Assembly (NCBI GenBank): GCA_973895155.1
Contig: OZ316892.1
Coordinates: 23,684,001-23,748,000 of the forward strand
Origin: Marsupella aquatica
Taxonomy: Eukaryota; Marchantiophyta
Direction of reading: 5' to 3'
Length of the DNA: 64,000 nucleotides
The notes below the pieces were generated by a model, which was given only the letters and a program-made list of their open reading frames with translations, was not told the origin of the DNA and made no database searches. This document shows positions 60,093 to 64,000 of this stretch, one piece after another. Made by a program: the position numbers and the translations under genes. Numbering within the stretch: the first letter of the stretch is position 1; each line of letters begins with the position of its first letter.

Positions 60093-61927
60093 ATGGACAC
60101 TACAGAAAAGGAGATGGCAGTTCCGTCGCAACCACAACAACAGCAGCAGCAGCCTTCTGCCAAACCTAAAGTGAAGAAGTCCGCTGCTTCTGCCAATTCA
60201 AATGCTTCCGGGGCGGGTGCGAAAGGGAAAAATGCCGTGGACCGGAGACCTCCCGATCCATTGGAGCTACAAATGGCCCGTCAAGACCTCTTCAGGGTTG
60301 CCAATCCAGACACTCACAGCCCCTTTCGTTCTCTCGAAGACGCCTGTGACAGGTATTCTCTTTCTCCACAGGTTGGGGACTTTGGCTTATTAAAGTAATG
60401 TGCGGTGGACTGATTTTAGCAATTTGTTCCCACTTCTGAACACTCTCTTTGAAAGAGTGATACAGTTTGAGTGAGTTGGAAAGTGAATGACTGTCGGTCT
60501 TCGAAGATAATGAGAGCGAAAGAAGGATTCCTCCACACAATATTGTTGATCGAAACTTTCGGGCACGCTCTCAAGATTCTTTAAATTCGCATATTGAGCT
60601 TGTCAAACTTGCACAGAGTTTGCATTCCTAATCCAAAATTTACTCGATGGTCGATGAGGAAATGTCGTTATGACCTTATAGGCTAATGAGAGGTCATTGG
60701 TACTAAGGTTTCCCTCAGAACGATCAAAACCTAGGTCATCTGTTGCATGGCTAGTTCACCCGCCCCAGACTCTCGGGGACACCCCCTGATTATTCGGAAA
60801 TTCTGACTTGAATTAAGCCAGTCTATTTGAAGGTCTTCATTGGTTTCAAATTTGAGCCTCTGCTTCTTCACTCGAATGCATTTTGCCACCTTCGTGAATC
60901 ACAGATGATGGTATCAAGGGCTATTGTGAGGATCATGACTAGAAAATCACTTGTGGGTGGTTGTTGTAGCTTATGATAGATCCGTTCATATTGTAAGAGA
61001 CATCGCATCTCCAGGACTCTCCTAGTGATGTGCCTATCCAACGTTTGCCCGCTAATTCTGTATGGGCTCAACTCATCCGATTTCTCTTCCGAGTAAGTGG
61101 GCTCTGTAAGTTTTATTGCTCTATTTGCTGATGTAGTCCAAGGGTGATGATTCTAGGTGTGACTTATGTTTTGTCGCAGGCTTCTCCCGTATCATGTATT
61201 GGCTGAGTTTGATTTGGAGGAAACAGAGGAGAAAGGAGGGGGGCTTCTTTCAAAAAATCAAGCCTGGGAAGAGTCTCTCAAGAAGAAAACTGAAGAATTT
61301 GTGGCCAGTTTGGAGAAGCAGGTAATTCTGTACAACTCAATCATGAAGAAGCAAACCGAAGGAGACATGAGGGGAGAAGAGAGGATGATGGTGGAACAGT
61401 CACTTCTTGTAGAAGAGAAGCAGAAGTTGGCGACTGTGCGGGCACAAATAGAAGCGAAGGAGAAAGAGGAGAGGGAAGCAGCTGAAGCGAAAGCAAAAGA
61501 AGCCTTAGAGCAAGCAGAGAGAGCACGTGCTGAGGCACAAGCCCGAGCTGAAGCTCAAGCACGTGCAGAGGCAGCACAGGCTGAAGCTGAGTCAAAGGCT
61601 GAAGCTCTTCGTGCTGAGGCAGATTCCCTGGCAAAAGCAGAGTCTCAGGCCAGGTTGGAGGGTGATTCGAATGCTGGTCCTGCTCCAGAGCCAATGAATA
61701 TAACGGGAGTTGTAGAAAACGATGTTGAGGTCGATTGGGCGCAGCAAGATGAAGTGGATGACAATGGTGAGGAGGACGAGGAGGACGACGATGAAGGAGC
61801 GTGGGATGAAGATGGGGAGGAAGACGAGGACGATGATGAAGATCCTGACTCCCAGGGAGACGCAGCGATGGTGACAGATTATGCAACTCCCCCTTTTACG
61901 CAAGACAGAGTTTCAAAACCATCCTGA
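60093..61927 (+). CDS. GLTSCR-domain protein, BRIP-like subunit of plant SWI/SNF (BRM) complexes
   Basis: Two exons, 60,093-60,352 and 61,180-61,927, join in phase 2 through an 827-bp intron to give 335 aa. Exon 1: Met-Asp start, a poly-Gln stretch (about 15-20), a Ser/Ala/Lys-rich linker and the start of the GLTSCR domain (QDLFRVANPDTHSPFRSLEDACDR). Exon 2 continues LLPYHVLAEFDL, then EEFVASLEKQVILYN, RGEERMMVEQSLLVEEK. This domain, known from human GLTSCR1/BICRA and plant BRIP1/BRIP2, holds the subunit in the chromatin-remodelling complex. The C-terminal half is a long Ala/Glu coiled coil (about 170-230) followed by a very acidic tail (about 270-320). ATG 60,093 is chosen because the only upstream in-frame start is not ATG and a leader acceptor precedes it. 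Intact. Confidence 0.85.
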
Positions 61928-64000
61928 TTTTCGTGTGTATTGCTTTGAACCTTAATCTAGAGGGTCAAGTTGTGGCTGTGTGGTTCTCTGTCTATCTCTT
62001 CGTATTCTTTGGCACCACCTAGAGTGTCAGCACCTCTTCCGCGGTGTGGTAAAAGTATGCTTACTTTCTTCCAACCACGATGTCAAGCTCCTTACATTAT
62101 AAGACAGTTTGCCCACTGAAGCATGCGATGAGATACCGCACGTCTGAGGTGGCAGAACGTTCAAGCAGAGATTTCCAGACGGGGAGGGGTTAGATGTCAA
62201 GAAAAGGAAATGGAAAGCCCTCATGGGATAAATGGAGGACGACCGATTCGGTTGAGATCACAAATGCAACGCTTTTTATGTGCCTGCGGTTTGCACAAGG
62301 TTGTGCGGATATTTCTTTCAGGGTTGCTTCATGGTCATGGTAACGGGGATGCACAAAATCCCTCAAAGGACAAGGTAGTCGCCTGAAAGTGCATAATGAT
62401 GGGTTTGTCTACGAGTACTGTCTCTTTAAGTTCCCAAATTGCGAACAAGGTGCTTCTAGTAGCAGGCAAGTTGCAACGAGTCAGAAACTGGCCCATTTTT
62501 CAGCGTGTCATATTTCTCCTCAAAGCAGTCTCCTCACAATAGTCTTCTCAAAAACAGTTTTGTTCATTCAAATGTTAGATATTTTGTCGATCACCCCGAA
62601 AGAAAGTTATGTGATCAAATGACACTGGAGGTTGTTCATCCCAGATGAGTATACAACTATGTCACTTTGACCAGCTGATGTTTATTCTACAGGCCGAAAT
62701 GCCCGAGAGAAAGTGGAACTTAACGTTGTAAAGGTTCGTGGACATGGGAGTATTCAGTTGATGAAAATGGAGAAGCTTGGAGTCTAATTGAAAATACCCG
62801 ATTACCATGTTATTTTATTATATTTTATTTTGTGTGTTTGTGTGTGGTGGGTGGGGGTGCTTGCGGAGTATTATTTCTTTCCTTCAAATATGGGGATTCT
62901 TGAGAGAAATGATCAGCTTTTGCAATTGGAGGCGTGACTAGCTTTGAGGCACACCCAACAAAATTCTGCATTCATAGATTATGTACTCATATAATTACAT
63001 CCAACTAACTGTGGTCATCCAGGAGGGCTGTTCCTCTCGTGAGTTTTGTTGATCTGGTGGGGCGAAATAAGTTTATGTCCTGGCACTGCCCACCATGGTA
63101 CAGGTAATTGATCCGGAAGTCGATGAATTCGAATGGATTCCCGAAAATTATGCCAAATGCGAGTAAAGACAGCCAAAAAGTGTTGGCTGAATGACTATGC
63201 TTCAGAGGAAGCCAGTTGAGGGGTCGTATCATTCTAATCAAGTTGTGCCGAGTGGCGTTAAAAGCTGACAGTTTTCTGCGAATGTATTTTCCTCGCCGCA
63301 GCTGTCAGTCACGTATTGTCAGGATCAAAACCACTGAATCTGAAGGCGTAGTACGGGAGATTTTGAACCCAACTCTGGCAATTGCACCCTCAGAGATCCC
63401 TATTGGCTTAAAAATATCCTTTCCGACAACTAACAGCTACATCAGACAAAGGAATCGGGGAGGTTTCCACAGGGACACAAAGACAAACAAGCTCCGGAAA
63501 GAACAGGATCTGTGCACCTTCTTCGCCCACTTCCTCACGTACAACTCCTGTGATCAGAACAACACAAAGAAAATCTCCGCGAGCAGCAGAGTCAAACTTA
63601 AACATTCGACGCCATACTCACAGCTGCAACCGCACTAGACTCGATTGCTACACGGATTGAATTTGTCATGGCCTCCACATTCGCTATCGAAACTGGGCTA
63701 CGTCAAGCTGGTTGTCTTTCTGCAACAGGAGCAAATGCATTCCATTGTGATCATCTGATGGAGGCGACATTCACAGACCTTGCCATATCCATCTGCGGAG
63801 CAACAGCGAGCGACGTGGTAGTCTGCTGAAAGCTGGGCGTCAATTTCGTGGTTCAGGCTTGTGGAAGATTGTCCTGGCTGTCACACGTGGATACTCACGC
63901 CATGGTCATTCTCGAGACATCTCAAGCTAGAGAATTTTCTAGAAAGTTTCTATTTCCTTGGTAGGTAAGATGAAACAATCACCAGGATCATCCTCGATTG
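61928..64000. other. 3' flank and intergenic DNA
   Basis: Open frames such as 63,216-63,638 (+) have no recognisable motif. A GT-rich run lies at 62,828-62,860. Nothing else is supported. Confidence 0.4.

Noticed and set aside
61341-61886. 181-aa minus-strand Leu/His-rich frame
   Set aside because: Antisense shadow of the Ala/Glu-rich and acidic part of the GLTSCR-domain protein.

Overview
The window is nuclear DNA of a streptophyte, most likely a land plant. Spliced genes with GT-AG introns of about 60-800 bp have plant-type products: a plant-length sorbitol dehydrogenase, a plastid-targeted protein, a plant rhomboid with the CxWCHYLSC tail, a plastid-type PTC7/BIPP2C1-like phosphatase and a BRIP-like GLTSCR-domain protein. 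The repeats are CACTA, Ty3/gypsy, Ty1/copia and Helitron, as in plants. I cannot name the species. There is one assembly gap (100 N at 9871-9970).

Layout. 1.4-4.0 kb: sorbitol dehydrogenase (+, 6 exons, complete). 5.4-8.6 kb: conserved plant plastid protein of unknown function (-, 6 exons). 8.6-15.6 kb: no recognised gene, tandem duplications and the gap. 15.6-16.7 kb: intronless rhomboid protease (-). 16.7-20.3 kb: AT-rich intergenic DNA. 20.3-28.2 kb: a large CACTA (En/Spm) transposon carrying a tnp2 transposase, a SET-domain coding region and a separate minus-strand ORF between clusters of subterminal repeats. 28.3-32.2 kb: non-coding DNA with short repeats. 32.2-47.4 kb: a stack of nested transposons. 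47.4-51.4 kb: a 35-bp tandem array and an orphan last exon of ribosomal protein L35 (uL29). 51.4-55.6 kb: PP2C-type phosphatase (-, 8-9 exons). 60.1-61.9 kb: GLTSCR-domain protein (+, 2 exons).

The nest reads in order of insertion. A decayed Helitron Rep/helicase (32.9-34.6 kb) was hit by a Ty1/copia element (5' LTR at 34,637; tRNA primer site at 34,983). The copia gag was then hit by a minus-strand Ty3/gypsy element (36,837-44,779) with a CTTCA target duplication on both sides. The gypsy pol was hit by a 314-bp CACTA miniature element (42,415-42,728; CTT duplication). One gypsy LTR took a 2.08-kb insert holding a 161-bp satellite array. The gypsy internal region has also been rearranged: 100 bp of the copia host plus an LTR are present twice, and gag, protease and integrase are missing.

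Most notable is the CACTA element. An exon with a CACTA-type N-terminal Cys motif runs straight into a SET methyltransferase-like domain just upstream of the tnp2 transposase, so the transposon appears to carry a chromatin-modifying domain. The host genes are ordinary single-copy-type plant genes and do not form a cluster with a shared function.
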